This document shows positions 7,941-17,076 of a stretch of 39,479 bases of DNA, piece after piece (within the stretch, counting starts at the first letter, position 1; each line of letters starts with the position of its first letter). The notes beneath the pieces are model-generated. The model was not told the origin of the DNA. It was given only the letters and a program-made list of their open reading frames with translations, and searched no databases. The DNA is from Robiginitomaculum sp. (GTDB taxonomy: Bacteria; Pseudomonadota; Alphaproteobacteria; Caulobacterales; Maricaulaceae): positions 1 to 39,479 of the forward strand of contig JAJFFS010000021.1 of NCBI GenBank assembly GCA_021776515.1. Direction: 5' to 3'. The position numbers were made by a program, and so were the translations under genes.

Positions 7941-8861
7941 ATGAATGACAGCGCCCTTATTGAACAATTTCTGGAAATGATGGCTGCTGAACGGGGCGCA
8001 GCGTACAATACAATTTTGGCCTATCGCCGCGATCTTGAAGAGCTGGCAGGGTTTGTAAAAACCCGCAATACGTCTCTGACATTGGCAAAGACAGGCGATC
8101 TGGAAAACTGGCTGAAAAACCTGTCAGAACGAGGTCTTGGCCCGCGTACCGCTGCCCGAAAACTCAGTGCGCTAAAACGCCTTTATCGTTTCGCTCATGC
8201 CGAAAAAATACTGGATACAAACCCCGCTCTGGTACTGACAGCCCCCAAGTTGCCCCGGTCACTGCCCAAAGTACTCTCAATAGTCCAGGTTGAGGGTTTG
8301 CTGGAAACCGCCGGTGCTGATGTCAGCCCGGCGGGCTTGCGCACCAATGCCCTTTTGCACATTCTCTATGCCTCGGGGTTGCGGGTCACGGAAATGCTCA
8401 GCCTCCCATTTGCAACGGGTCAGCGCGGCGAACGTATGCTGATGGTGCGCGGCAAGGGCGGGCGCGAACGTCTGGTCCCCTTAAGTCATGCGGCCCTTGA
8501 GGCCATCCAAATTTATATGACTGTACGCGAACAGTTCTTGCCAGCCGGGACAACTCGCAGTCGCGCTGCTAATTTTCTGTTTCCCTCGCGTGCCAGAAGC
8601 GGGCATTTAAGCCGCGAACGGTTTCACGCCATCGTAAAGTCTTTGGCCATTAAAGCAGATTTAGATCCAACCAAAGTCTCTCCCCATGTTTTGCGCCATG
8701 CCTTTGCCAGTCATTTGCTGGCCGGCGGTGCTGATTTGCGCAGTGTACAAATGTTACTGGGGCACGCAGATATTTCCACCACCCAGATTTACACTCATGT
8801 GCTGGACGAACGCTTAAAAGAGCTGGTGCAAAAGGCACATCCGTTGGCAAAAAAAAATTAA
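7941..8861 (+). CDS. xerD: Site-specific tyrosine recombinase XerD
   Basis: The 306-residue protein has an N-terminal SAM-like core-binding domain (residues 1-90) and a C-terminal catalytic domain. Catalytic residues are visible: Arg148 (ASGLRVTE), Lys172 (GKGGRER), His249 and Arg252 (HVLRHAFASHLL), His275 (LLGHADISTT) and Tyr284 (YTHV). Length and pattern match XerC/XerD, which resolve chromosome dimers at dif. The position beside divergent aroK matches the alphaproteobacterial xerD locus, hence XerD rather than XerC. The stop overlaps that of the convergent DUF3775 gene by 4 nt (TTAA). Confidence 0.93.
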   Translation: MNDSALIEQFLEMMAAERGAAYNTILAYRRDLEELAGFVKTRNTSLTLAKTGDLENWLKNLSERGLGPRTAARKLSALKRLYRFAHAEKILDTNPALVLTAPKLPRSLPKVLSIVQVEGLLETAGADVSPAGLRTNALLHILYASGLRVTEMLSLPFATGQRGERMLMVRGKGGRERLVPLSHAALEAIQIYMTVREQFLPAGTTRSRAANFLFPSRARSGHLSRERFHAIVKSLAIKADLDPTKVSPHVLRHAFASHLLAGGADLRSVQMLLGHADISTTQIYTHVLDERLKELVQKAHPLAKKN

Positions 8862-9250
8862 GCCTCGTCACGAACTCCGGCATTCATTACCGCTTCAAGG
8901 CCATCTTGAAGATAGTCACCCAGCATGGGTACACCCATAAGGTAACGCGAGGTTGGGCCGGTGGCGCGCTCGCGGGCACGTTGAACCGCACGCGCCCATT
9001 CGCTGCCCTCATATTCACCCCGGCCAATCCACATCAGTGCCACCAGTTCCGCCGCCTGATCCACGTTCAATGCTTCAATAACTGCCCGTAAATCTGCCGA
9101 GGTCAGGTCACCTGGTGTGTCTTGCAAAACATCCAGATCTCCATCATCTGTCGGGTTGGAGCCAGAATCCGGGTCAGTTTCAGCTTCCATGGCATCAAAA
9201 GCGCGGGCGTGTTCAATAATGGCGCTGACCAGATCAGGGGCGATATCCAT
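8858..9250 (-). CDS. DUF3775 family protein
   Basis: The 130-residue acidic protein has the layout of DUF3775: IAPDLVSAIIEHARAFDAMEAE at the N-terminus, a variable acidic linker with DPDSGSNPTDDGD, then a conserved helical part. The latter reads LRAVIEALNVDQAAELVALMWIGRGEYEGSEW, given here in sections, and continues to YLMGVPMLGDYLQDGLEAV. No biochemical role is known to me. AAAGGA lies about 8 nt before the ATG. It is a single gene convergent with xerD. Confidence 0.85.
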   Translation of the reverse strand: MDIAPDLVSAIIEHARAFDAMEAETDPDSGSNPTDDGDLDVLQDTPGDLTSADLRAVIEALNVDQAAELVALMWIGRGEYEGSEWARAVQRARERATGPTSRYLMGVPMLGDYLQDGLEAVMNAGVRDEA

Positions 9251-9307
9251 CGTTTTTGTCCTTTTTTAATTTATGACATAATTGTACAGCAGCAATATTT
9301 TATTTGA

Positions 9308-9325
9308 CGCAGGTGTGACCCTGCG
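9308..9325. promoter_or_regulatory. 6-bp inverted repeat between the DUF3775 and YIP1 genes
   Basis: CGCAGG and CCTGCG form a perfect inverted repeat with a 6-nt loop. It lies just after the YIP1 gene stop and about 60 nt before the DUF3775 start. No T-run follows on the minus strand, so it is a poor intrinsic terminator. It may be a weak terminator hairpin or an operator. Confidence 0.25.
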
Positions 9326-9346
9326 CCGCAGGCCAAGATTTGGACC

Positions 9347-10492
9347 CTAACCTTTTGGCAGGCGGTCCAGGTCGGAACTTGAAATGGTATCAGCAGCCCT
9401 TTTAAGGGTTTTCATGGGTACATCCTTGCCTTCAACCGAAACAATGAAATTCTCGTGGTTCCAGCTGTAACTTCCCCTGGCAGTTTGTGCATCCCATTTT
9501 TGATTAACCAGCTTGCCCTTGTCTGTGGACAGGGTTTCAAAACTACCATCATCCTGCTTAACCGACCGCATGGCACCTGACATGCCAGCCATGGCTTTTA
9601 ACACATTCACGCCCGGTGAGTTCATTATTTTCAGGGTCATTTTCTGACCACTAGTGCCTTCATAAATGGCATTTAGTGTTGCCGCCTTGATCGGTGTGTC
9701 CAGAGTTTCAACGCTGACAGTTGTACGTTTCAATCCGCCCAGTTTTGCGGGTGCCAGTTTTTTCAAGGCCTCCGGATCACTGACAACTTCGGAGGACCCG
9801 CCGGTCATGGCTGCCAGCATACCACTCAGGTCACCTTCTTCAGCGGCTTTCTCCATAGCTTTGGTGCGTTTTTCTATCGTTGGTTCTGTTGTTTTTTGTG
9901 TAAGCGCGCCTGGTATTTGGTTGGGTACCATTGCCGTTGAAACCATACTAAGGACGAAGTGCATCATGACCACCCCGATAATAGTTGAAACGGTATACAT
10001 AACGGCCTTGTCTTTTTCCGGGTTCATCAGAATGGGAAGGCCGAGAAATAACAGATAGAGCGAGTATAGCCCCCCAATGAGGACCAATATGGAAAGCGAT
10101 GGGATCATCAAAAACACACCAGCCAGCCAGGAGGCAACCGGCATATAGGCTGCAAGTTTGAAAGCCTGCTTCAGGTTTTTCTGAGCGCCAAAATAGGGGG
10201 CCAGGAAGCTGATGATATGGGCGAAAAGGAACACCCCGGCCAGGGCAAGAACGAAGGAGACCAATGCGGTCATAAGGCCAGAAAACAGCGGCACACGATA
10301 ATGAAAGCCAAAAGCACCAACACCAAAAATGGATGTGCTCATAAAGCTGGCGATCGCGGGAATGGCGGCAAGGGGCATAATCCAGCTTTTATAGAGCGCA
10401 GATATTTCAACGCTTTCCCCGTCAATAACCTCCCATTCTGTTTTGGGAGAGAGGATCAGGTTTTTAGCGCGCTCGGTTTGTTGTTCAAACAT
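9347..10492 (-). CDS. YIP1-family membrane protein with an extra C-terminal domain
   Basis: Residues 1 to about 190 match the bacterial YIP1 domain. It begins MFEQQTERAKNLILSPKTEW, then has about five hydrophobic segments around FMSTSIFGVGAFGF, LVSFVLALAGVFLFAHII, SWLAGVFLMIPSLSILVLI, YLLFLGLPILM and IIGVVMMHFVLSMV. About 180 soluble residues follow, including GGLKRTTVSVETLDTP and YEGTSGQKMTLKIMNSPGV, which I do not recognise. The start at 10492 fits the family N-terminus; the upstream ATG at 10531 would add 13 residues. Function is unknown; YIP1 proteins are linked to membrane trafficking in eukaryotes only. Confidence 0.82.
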   Translation of the reverse strand: MFEQQTERAKNLILSPKTEWEVIDGESVEISALYKSWIMPLAAIPAIASFMSTSIFGVGAFGFHYRVPLFSGLMTALVSFVLALAGVFLFAHIISFLAPYFGAQKNLKQAFKLAAYMPVASWLAGVFLMIPSLSILVLIGGLYSLYLLFLGLPILMNPEKDKAVMYTVSTIIGVVMMHFVLSMVSTAMVPNQIPGALTQKTTEPTIEKRTKAMEKAAEEGDLSGMLAAMTGGSSEVVSDPEALKKLAPAKLGGLKRTTVSVETLDTPIKAATLNAIYEGTSGQKMTLKIMNSPGVNVLKAMAGMSGAMRSVKQDDGSFETLSTDKGKLVNQKWDAQTARGSYSWNHENFIVSVEGKDVPMKTLKRAADTISSSDLDRLPKG

Positions 10493-10629
10493 GGGATTTC
10501 TCGCTTCTGTTTTAACGCTGATAGAAACCATAACACGAGCAAGGGATTCGCGCGAGACGGGAAAACAAAAAACTTTGTTCTCGTGAGATAAGACTCTGAA
10601 TTTCAGAATAAATGGCCTAGCCTGTTTGT

Positions 10630-11646
10630 TTAAGCCAATACCGCTAGCGCTGCCTGAACATCAGCTTTTTTTGTATCCCAGCTGGTTACAAATCGCGCTG
10701 AGCCATCCGGCCAGTCATAAAATTGCGCTCCGGCCGTACGCAAAGCATCAGCTTGCCCGTCATCCAGGCACACAAACACCTCATTGCCCTGAACGGGATG
10801 TTGCAGTTTTGCTCCGGCATGTGAAAATCCGTCAGCAAGGGTGCTGGCCATGGCATTGGCATGAGCGGCAAGCTTCAACCATAATTCATCCTCCAGCATT
10901 GCCAGCACCTGTGCGGCAATAAAGCGTTGTTTTGGTGGCATGTGGCCACCACGTTTGCGCCGGGCTTCCAGAGTATCAAACCGTTTCACCATGTCGCCAA
11001 AGAGTATCACAGCCTCGGCCCCCATGGCCCCGTTTTTGGTAAACCCAAAAGACAGGACATCAATACCGGCACGCCAGGTCATGTCCGCCGGACTTGCCGT
11101 GGTATTGACAAGCGCATTGGCCAGTCTGGCGCCATCCATGTGCGTATGCAGGCCTGCTGTATGGGCCATATCGCAAAGAGATGACACTTCGCTTACATCA
11201 TAGGCTGTTCCCGCTTCGCCTAGCTGCGATAATGACAACACCTCGGCTGGTGTTTCGTGGACAAAACTACGATCTATTGTTGTGAGTAAAGGTTGTAAGG
11301 ATTTTATAGAAATTTTGTCGTGTGCGCCCGGCAACAATAACAACTTGCCGCCCTGGGTATAAAATTCTGGTGCGCCGCGTTCATCACGATTTATATGGGC
11401 ATTTTCATGACATATTACGGCCCCATCTGGCGAACATAATATGCTGAGCGCCAACGCATTGGCGGCAGTGCCTGAACTTACAAACGTAACCGCCAGATCG
11501 GTTTCAAAAAGGTCGCACAGGACAGAACCCGCTTTGGTTGTCCAGAGGTCAGCACCATAGCTGGCGGCGCTGCCTTCATTTGCCGCCAACACCGCTTCCA
11601 GTACTTTGGGGTGCGCGGGTGCCGACGTATCGGATGCAAAGTTCAT
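10630..11646 (-). CDS. Low-specificity L-threonine aldolase family (PLP)
   Basis: The 338-residue protein has a fold-type I PLP signature of the threonine aldolase/beta-eliminating lyase family. Visible segments are FASDTSAPAHPKVLEAV at the N-terminus, SYGAD, VSSGTAANALAL (phosphate-binding), CHENAHINRDERGAPEF, HMDGARLANAL (Asp pairing with the PLP nitrogen) and SFGFTKNGAMGAEAV with the Schiff-base lysine. Such enzymes cleave L-threonine or allo-threonine to glycine and acetaldehyde. Its ATG overlaps the stop of the TetR gene by 4 nt (ATGA), so the two form an operon. The acetaldehyde produced could in principle be handled by the divergent alcohol dehydrogenase; that link is inference. Confidence 0.9.
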   Translation of the reverse strand: MNFASDTSAPAHPKVLEAVLAANEGSAASYGADLWTTKAGSVLCDLFETDLAVTFVSSGTAANALALSILCSPDGAVICHENAHINRDERGAPEFYTQGGKLLLLPGAHDKISIKSLQPLLTTIDRSFVHETPAEVLSLSQLGEAGTAYDVSEVSSLCDMAHTAGLHTHMDGARLANALVNTTASPADMTWRAGIDVLSFGFTKNGAMGAEAVILFGDMVKRFDTLEARRKRGGHMPPKQRFIAAQVLAMLEDELWLKLAAHANAMASTLADGFSHAGAKLQHPVQGNEVFVCLDDGQADALRTAGAQFYDWPDGSARFVTSWDTKKADVQAALAVLA

Positions 11647-12278
11647 GATGACGCATCATCACCTTTTTGATTGGCCAAGGCTTCAACCCCGGCGATAATA
11701 ATGTTCACACTGGGTATTATGGTCTCATTAAGCCTCTGGGGGGACCAGCTTTCCTGCAAGGCAATGCGTAAATACCCCACATACATATTGACCAAAGCAA
11801 AGGACGCGACCCGTCTAATCTCGATGCTCTCAGGTAAAAATTGCGCCGACATGGAATTGGCAACAACCTCGCTCATATCTTGTAAGGTTTTACTGAACTG
11901 CTTTTCTTCATCTGCGCCCCATAACCAGGTAAAGGCCATGACTTGCCTTGTCAGGTCCGGGTTATGCAAGTCCCGGGCGCTCATGGCCTCCAGTGCACCC
12001 TGGGTCAATTCCTCAAAAGATGTCGCTGAATCCATACGATCTTTAAATATGTCCAGAAGAATTTTATTTGATTCGAGGAATATTTCCTGAACCAATCCAG
12101 CCTTAGTGCCAAAATACTGGATCACCAACCCGGGGGATACCTTGGCTTCAATGGCAATTTTGCGGATTGTGGTTTTTTCCATACCCTGTTGGGTAATGAT
12201 TGACTTTGCTGCCTTGAGAATACGGGCGCGCGTTTTCTCACGCCTGCCATTTCCCCCGTTACCGTTTTTGTTACTCAA
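11643..12278 (-). CDS. TetR/AcrR-family transcriptional regulator
   Basis: The 211-residue protein has an N-terminal TetR helix-turn-helix at about residues 14-60: REKTRARILKAAKSIITQQG, then TTIRKIAIEAKVSPGLVIQYFGTKAGL. A divergent helical ligand-binding domain follows. It is the first gene of a two-gene leftward operon with threonine aldolase. It faces the rightward alcohol dehydrogenase run across a gap of 196 bp, the usual arrangement for a local repressor. The effector is unknown. Confidence 0.93.
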   Translation of the reverse strand: MSNKNGNGGNGRREKTRARILKAAKSIITQQGMEKTTIRKIAIEAKVSPGLVIQYFGTKAGLVQEIFLESNKILLDIFKDRMDSATSFEELTQGALEAMSARDLHNPDLTRQVMAFTWLWGADEEKQFSKTLQDMSEVVANSMSAQFLPESIEIRRVASFALVNMYVGYLRIALQESWSPQRLNETIIPSVNIIIAGVEALANQKGDDASS

Positions 12279-12327
12279 TGTACTGTCCCATAAGCGCTAT
12301 AGTTATAATGGTAACAAGGCTAGTCAG

Positions 12328-12341
12328 TTTCGCAACCGAAA
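12328..12341. promoter_or_regulatory. Candidate operator in the tetR-adh divergent region
   Basis: TTTCG-CAAC-CGAAA is a short perfect inverted repeat with 5-bp arms. It lies midway between the TetR gene start (12278) and the alcohol dehydrogenase start (12475). A nearby GTTA...TAAC pair (12302-12314) is weaker. TetR proteins usually bind such symmetric sites, but the arms are short and no second copy was found. Confidence 0.25.
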
Positions 12342-12474
12342 TTTTATATTTGGATGAATGTGCGGCCCAGGTGTCACCAGAACGTCATCATCCTATAACG
12401 ACCCTGCGTGCAAAAAGATTGCCCAGACCCGCGCACCACTTTATCGTTTATGCAAACACAGTGAGAGGAACAAC

Positions 12475-13644
12475 ATGGACGGATCGATAAGGGACAATTT
12501 CGTCTTTGACACCGTGGGGCGTATTGTCGTGGGTGCTGGTGAAGTTACCTCTGTGGCAAAGCATCTTGATACGCTAGGTACGATAAAGCGTGTAGCAATT
12601 GTCACTGACAAGGGCATTGTCAATGCAGGTTTAATAGCCAGCTCTCTGGCATCCTTGCAGCAGGCAGGCAAAGTAGTTCAGGTATTTGACGAGGTAAGCG
12701 CCGACCCGCCTAGCACAATGGTTAAGTCCCTTGCCAGGGAGGCCTGTGACTTTGCCCCTGATTGCGTACTTGGCATTGGTGGTGGCAGCGCTATGGATAG
12801 CGCAAAAATTGTCGCCCTGATGTGTGCCAGCACGCAACCGCTTGAAGCACTTTATGGGGTTAATCAGGCACTGGGTCCGCGCTTACCTCTGGTGCTTGTG
12901 CCAACAACGGCCGGAACCGGATCAGAGGTTACGCCCATTTCCGTTCTCACCCGACAAAATGGAGAAAAAGTTGGCATTATCTCACCGTTTTTGTTTGCGG
13001 ACCTGGCTCTGCTGGACCCGGAACTGACGCTTAGCCTGCCGCGTTATATCACCGCCGCAACCGGTGTTGATGCCATGGTTCACGCGATCGAGGCCCTGAC
13101 ATCAGCACGGCTTAAAAACCCCATGTCAGATGCCCTGGCGCTGATTGCATTAAAAACCCTGCACGGGGCGATAGAGCAGGCCTGTCATCATGGTGATGAC
13201 ATTGCCGCACGAACGCAAATGCTTTTGGGGGCATTGCAGGCCGGCCAGGCCTTTGCCAATGCTCCGGTGGGTGCCATTCATGCGTTGGCCTATCCCATAG
13301 GCGGGCAGTTTCATGTTTCTCACGGGCTTTCAAACGCGTTGGTTATGCCCCATGTGATGCGTTTTAATGTGCCAAAAGCTACCACTGAATATGCACAGAT
13401 TTATGATGCACTGGGTTTGCGCGGTGCCATTTGTGATGCTGCCAAGGCAGGGGCGTTAATTGATGAGCTGGAGCGTATTTGCATAACCATCGGCCTGGAA
13501 CGACATTTAAGCGAGGTTGGTATTGGTGCCAGCGATCTTGGTGCCATGGCCGACGAAGCCATCAATATTGAACGCTTGCTGATCAACAACCCCGCTACAA
13601 TGGTTCGGGATGATATTTATAATATTTACGAGGCAGCCCTTTGA
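12475..13644 (+). CDS. Iron-containing alcohol dehydrogenase
   Basis: The 389-residue protein is a group III (Fe-dependent) NAD(P) alcohol dehydrogenase. It shows LGIGGGSAMDSAKIVAL (nucleotide-binding), LVPTTAGTGSEVTPISVLT, GVDAMVHAIEAL, HALAYPIGGQFHVSHGLSNA and NALVMPHVMRFN. These contain the expected Asp/His metal-ligand positions. The start is the ATG at 12475 with GAGAGGAA 4 nt upstream; an upstream in-frame ATG at 12358 lacks a site and encodes unlikely sequence. It heads the rightward run. The stop overlaps the next gene's TTG start (TTGA). The alcohol substrate is unknown. Confidence 0.92.
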   Translation: MDGSIRDNFVFDTVGRIVVGAGEVTSVAKHLDTLGTIKRVAIVTDKGIVNAGLIASSLASLQQAGKVVQVFDEVSADPPSTMVKSLAREACDFAPDCVLGIGGGSAMDSAKIVALMCASTQPLEALYGVNQALGPRLPLVLVPTTAGTGSEVTPISVLTRQNGEKVGIISPFLFADLALLDPELTLSLPRYITAATGVDAMVHAIEALTSARLKNPMSDALALIALKTLHGAIEQACHHGDDIAARTQMLLGALQAGQAFANAPVGAIHALAYPIGGQFHVSHGLSNALVMPHVMRFNVPKATTEYAQIYDALGLRGAICDAAKAGALIDELERICITIGLERHLSEVGIGASDLGAMADEAINIERLLINNPATMVRDDIYNIYEAAL

Positions 13645-14081
13645 AAACGCAACCACATCAACGTTGTGACTACCGCTGGTTTCTGGAAATGCCCACTCGC
13701 TGGGCAGATAATGACGTCTATGGCCATGTTAATAACACAGCCTATTACGGGTTTTTTGATACCGCAGTAAATCGATACCTGATTGAAAATGCTGGGCTTG
13801 ATATACATGAGGGGAAGCAAATTGGCCTGGTGGTGCAAACCGGGTGCAGTTATTTTTCACCACTGAAATTTCCGTGCGGTTTTGAGATTGGCGTACGTGC
13901 CGATCGTGTTGGCAATACCAGTGTTACTTATGGGCTCGGTGTATTTGAAAAAGGCAAAGAGACCGCCAGTGCGCAAGGTATGTTTGTTCATGTCTATGTT
14001 GACCGACAGAGCCGCAAACCCATACGCTTAAGCGAATCATTGCGCAGTGCTGTCATGGCGCTGGCCGGAGACCGTCAATGA
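13641..14081 (+). CDS. Hot-dog-fold acyl-CoA thioesterase (4-HBT/YbgC-like)
   Basis: The 146-residue protein has the 4-hydroxybenzoyl-CoA thioesterase pattern: MPTRWADNDVYGHVNNTAYY near the N-terminus (catalytic Asp in ADNDVYGHVNN), then FDTAVNRYL and VVQTGCSYFSPLKFP. Such enzymes hydrolyse acyl-CoA thioesters. The start is a TTG overlapping the dehydrogenase stop by 4 nt, with GAGG about 7 nt upstream, so translation is coupled. Its stop overlaps the acylase ATG (ATGA). Confidence 0.88.
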   Translation: MKTQPHQRCDYRWFLEMPTRWADNDVYGHVNNTAYYGFFDTAVNRYLIENAGLDIHEGKQIGLVVQTGCSYFSPLKFPCGFEIGVRADRVGNTSVTYGLGVFEKGKETASAQGMFVHVYVDRQSRKPIRLSESLRSAVMALAGDRQ

Positions 14082-16240
14082 AGAAGCTGGGACTGGGCCT
14101 TGGCCTGATATTTGGTATTTTAGCGTTGGTTGCCCTGACGGTAACGGCACCCATGCCCGCACACCTTGTTGACACCAGCGCCTTTCGTGATGAGGTCAAT
14201 CAATACTCGGCCCGCATTACGCGCGATACGCTGGGTGTACCTCATGTGTTTGGCGTGCGGGATGCCGATGCTGCCTTTGGTCTGGCTTATGCCCATGCCG
14301 AAGATGACTGGCAGACGATTGAAAGTATGGTTATTGCATCGCGGGGAAATATGGCCCGCCATGAAGGATTGGCTGGTGCACAAACTGATTATCTGGTTCG
14401 TCTGTTCCGCATACAGCAATTGGTTGACGAAAAATTTGAGACTGACCTCACCCCAGAAACCCGCGCCCTGCTGGCTGGCTATGCGGGGGGGTTAAATCTC
14501 TATGCTTTGGATCACGCGGATGACGTCCGCCCCGGTGTTTTACCGATCACTGCGCAGGATGTAGTGGCCGGGTTTGTTTTGCGGGCGCCATTTTTTTATG
14601 GGCTCCAGGATGAGCTCAAGATGCTTTTTAAGGAGGATCCGCCCGACGGAATTTCGCTGCGTAACAGTGAAAGCGCCTTTTTAACCAGTAAATTACCAAA
14701 TCCACATTTTGGTTCCAATGCGTTTGCCATTGCCCCCAAACGTTCCCGCGATGGAGCAACGCATCTGGTGATCAATTCACATCAACCCTATAGTGGGCCT
14801 GTGGCCTGGTATGAGGTTCAGGCAACCTCAGAAGAAGGGTGGGATGCGGCAGGTGGTATTTTTCCTGGCACGCCCATAATCCTGCATGGCTTTAACCGCC
14901 ACCTGGGCTGGGCGCATACGGTCAACAAGCCTGACCTCACTGATATTTACTCTTTGACTGTTAACCCGCAAAACAACAATGAATACTGGTTTGATGGTGC
15001 ATGGAGAACCTTTGAGCGCTCAACGGCTCATTTGCGTATCAAATTATGGGGACCGTTTAGCATTTCCGCACCTAAAGAAGTACTATGGTCAGTGCACGGT
15101 CCGGTTTTGCGACGACCCCATGGCACCTATGCCATACGCTTTTCCGGCTTGTTTGAAATTCGCGCTGTTGAGCAATGGTATCGCATGAACAGGGCGCAAA
15201 ATTTTGTCGAATGGCAGGATGCCATGACAATGAATGCCATCCCCAGCCTGAACGTGGTTTACGGCGATGCCGCTGGCAATATCGGCTATTTCTACAATGC
15301 CAGAATGCCCAAGCGGCAAGGCGGTTTTGACTGGCAGAATATTTTGCCCGGCGATACGTCACGTACACTCTGGCAGGGTTTTGAGGCCATCTCTACCTTG
15401 CCCTCTGTGATCAACCCAGCAGCCGGTTTTGTTGCCAATGCTAATAACACACCTTTTCGTTCAAGCGGCCAGGGCGATGACCCCAATCCGGCAGCCTATT
15501 CTCTGCGCTATGGCATTGAGCATTACATGACCAATCGCGGCCACCGTTTGATTGAGCTTCTGGATACGGGTGCCCTTCTCAATACAGCCGACGTTGACCG
15601 GATAAAATTTGACCTTGGCTATTCTGCACACTCCGAAGTGGCCCGCCTGATGCGGGAAATTGCCACGCTGGATGTTTCATCTGATCCGCTTCTAAAGCGG
15701 GCTCAAGCCCTATTACTTACATGGAATTTGAGCACAAACCGTGATAATCTGGCTGCTGCGCTTGGGGTTCTTGTTGCCGCTAAATGCATTGATATGAACG
15801 CCGATGGTGATCCATGGATGGTGGAGCCGCAAAAAGCCTTAAAAGCCTCTGCCGAAGACCTCATGGCGCATTATGGTCGCCTGGATGTACCGTGGGGCAA
15901 AATTAGCCGCATGAGACGAGGCAATACTGATGTGCCTCTTGATGGCGGGCCTGATATTTTGCGTGCCGTCTATAGCGTCGGTCATGAACTGGAAGATGAT
16001 GGGGGGTTAACGGCTGTGGCCGGGGACACTTATATTGCCATGGTTGAGTGGGATGCAGAGGGAAACCTCTCAGCGCGCACCCGGCATCAGTTTGGCAGCG
16101 CGACAGCAAACCCCTTATCGCCGCATTTCGATGATCAGGCGGCCTTGTTTGCGCAGGAAAATTTACGCGACTTTCCTTTTACAGCCGAGGCCCTGGCAAC
16201 CCAGACCGAGCGCACATACCACATTGGTGGGCGCCATTAA
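14078..16240 (+). CDS. Penicillin acylase-family Ntn hydrolase (AHL/penicillin acylase-like)
   Basis: The 720-residue precursor starts with a hydrophobic signal or anchor (LGLGLGLIFGILALVALTV). An alpha-chain region follows (ARITRDTLGVPHVFGV; FGLAYAHAEDDWQTIE). The autoproteolytic junction is HFGSNAF, with Ser213 predicted as the new N-terminal nucleophile of the beta chain. GWAHTVNKPDLTDIY and VVYGDAAGNIGYFYNARMP are typical beta-chain segments. Members cleave amides of acyl chains, including penicillins, N-acyl-homoserine lactones, aculeacin and acyl amino acids. The substrate cannot be chosen from sequence. It acts in the periplasm and is coupled to the thioesterase by a 4-nt overlap. Confidence 0.9.
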   Translation: MKKLGLGLGLIFGILALVALTVTAPMPAHLVDTSAFRDEVNQYSARITRDTLGVPHVFGVRDADAAFGLAYAHAEDDWQTIESMVIASRGNMARHEGLAGAQTDYLVRLFRIQQLVDEKFETDLTPETRALLAGYAGGLNLYALDHADDVRPGVLPITAQDVVAGFVLRAPFFYGLQDELKMLFKEDPPDGISLRNSESAFLTSKLPNPHFGSNAFAIAPKRSRDGATHLVINSHQPYSGPVAWYEVQATSEEGWDAAGGIFPGTPIILHGFNRHLGWAHTVNKPDLTDIYSLTVNPQNNNEYWFDGAWRTFERSTAHLRIKLWGPFSISAPKEVLWSVHGPVLRRPHGTYAIRFSGLFEIRAVEQWYRMNRAQNFVEWQDAMTMNAIPSLNVVYGDAAGNIGYFYNARMPKRQGGFDWQNILPGDTSRTLWQGFEAISTLPSVINPAAGFVANANNTPFRSSGQGDDPNPAAYSLRYGIEHYMTNRGHRLIELLDTGALLNTADVDRIKFDLGYSAHSEVARLMREIATLDVSSDPLLKRAQALLLTWNLSTNRDNLAAALGVLVAAKCIDMNADGDPWMVEPQKALKASAEDLMAHYGRLDVPWGKISRMRRGNTDVPLDGGPDILRAVYSVGHELEDDGGLTAVAGDTYIAMVEWDAEGNLSARTRHQFGSATANPLSPHFDDQAALFAQENLRDFPFTAEALATQTERTYHIGGRH

Positions 16241-16310
16241 TTGCGTGCAACAACAAGGGTGTGCGCAAAGGTACTCGCTAATTTAACAAAGCCGATCTAA
16301 AGTGCCGGGG

Positions 16311-17051
16311 ATGTCTGAATTTCACCCGGCCCATGCTGAAGGTCCGAAAGGGCAAAGCGGGGCGTTTTTGTTTTGCGATCATGCCACTAACACCCTGCCA
16401 GCGGCCTATGGGTCTTTGGGGCTGACCAAAGAACAGATAAGCGACCATATTGCCTTCGATCCAGGGGCTGCGGCCCTTACCGTTGAGCTTGCTCAACGGC
16501 TAAAAGCCCGGTCAGTATATTGTGGATATTCGCGCCTGCTGATTGATCCAAACCGCGGTCTTGATCGTGATGATCTGATTATGATGACCAGCGACAGCAT
16601 TACCATTCCAGATAATCAAGACGTGAACTGGCAAGAGCGCGAACACCGAATTGATCATTATTATCGTCCCTACCATGATTTTCTAGACCATGAACTGGAT
16701 GCCCACACTGCGGCTGTAGAAGACCCGTTAGTTATCTCGATACACAGTTTTTGCCGGGCGCTACGGTGCACTCAAAGTCACCGTCCGTGGCAAGCCGGCG
16801 TCTTGTGGAAAGATGATGAAACCAGCGCCCGGGAAGTCATTGAAACCTTGCGCGTCAGTGGGTTGAGCGTTGGCGATAATGAACCCTATTCTGCCAAAAC
16901 TTATAACTACACCGTTGATCGCCATGTGGGCGCCCGCGGATTACGTCATTTAACACTGGAGGTTCGCCAGGATTTAATCGCCAATGAAACCCATGTCCGG
17001 CAATGGGCGGACTTGCTAGAAGCTCCATTACGAGCCTTAATGGGTGACTAG
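16311..17051 (+). CDS. N-formylglutamate amidohydrolase-like protein
   Basis: The protein of about 246 residues matches the FGase family by FCDHATNTLP near the N-terminus, HIAFDPGA, CGYSRLLIDPNRG, ERIEHRIDHYYRPYHD-like core and ISIHSF, followed by a C-terminal LEVRQDLI. Metal-binding His/Glu residues lie in these blocks. Classical FGases release formate from N-formylglutamate in histidine breakdown, but no hut genes are nearby, so the substrate may differ. The start could also be the GTG at 16302; neither has a good ribosome-binding site. It is followed 25 bp later by a carboxylate-amine ligase. Confidence 0.85.
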   Translation: MSEFHPAHAEGPKGQSGAFLFCDHATNTLPAAYGSLGLTKEQISDHIAFDPGAAALTVELAQRLKARSVYCGYSRLLIDPNRGLDRDDLIMMTSDSITIPDNQDVNWQEREHRIDHYYRPYHDFLDHELDAHTAAVEDPLVISIHSFCRALRCTQSHRPWQAGVLWKDDETSAREVIETLRVSGLSVGDNEPYSAKTYNYTVDRHVGARGLRHLTLEVRQDLIANETHVRQWADLLEAPLRALMGD

Positions 17052-17076
17052 AGTGTAACAGATAGGGGAGACAGCC

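Noticed and set aside
9308-9325. Intrinsic terminator of the YIP1 gene
   Set aside because: The stem is present, but no U-run follows in the transcribed direction.
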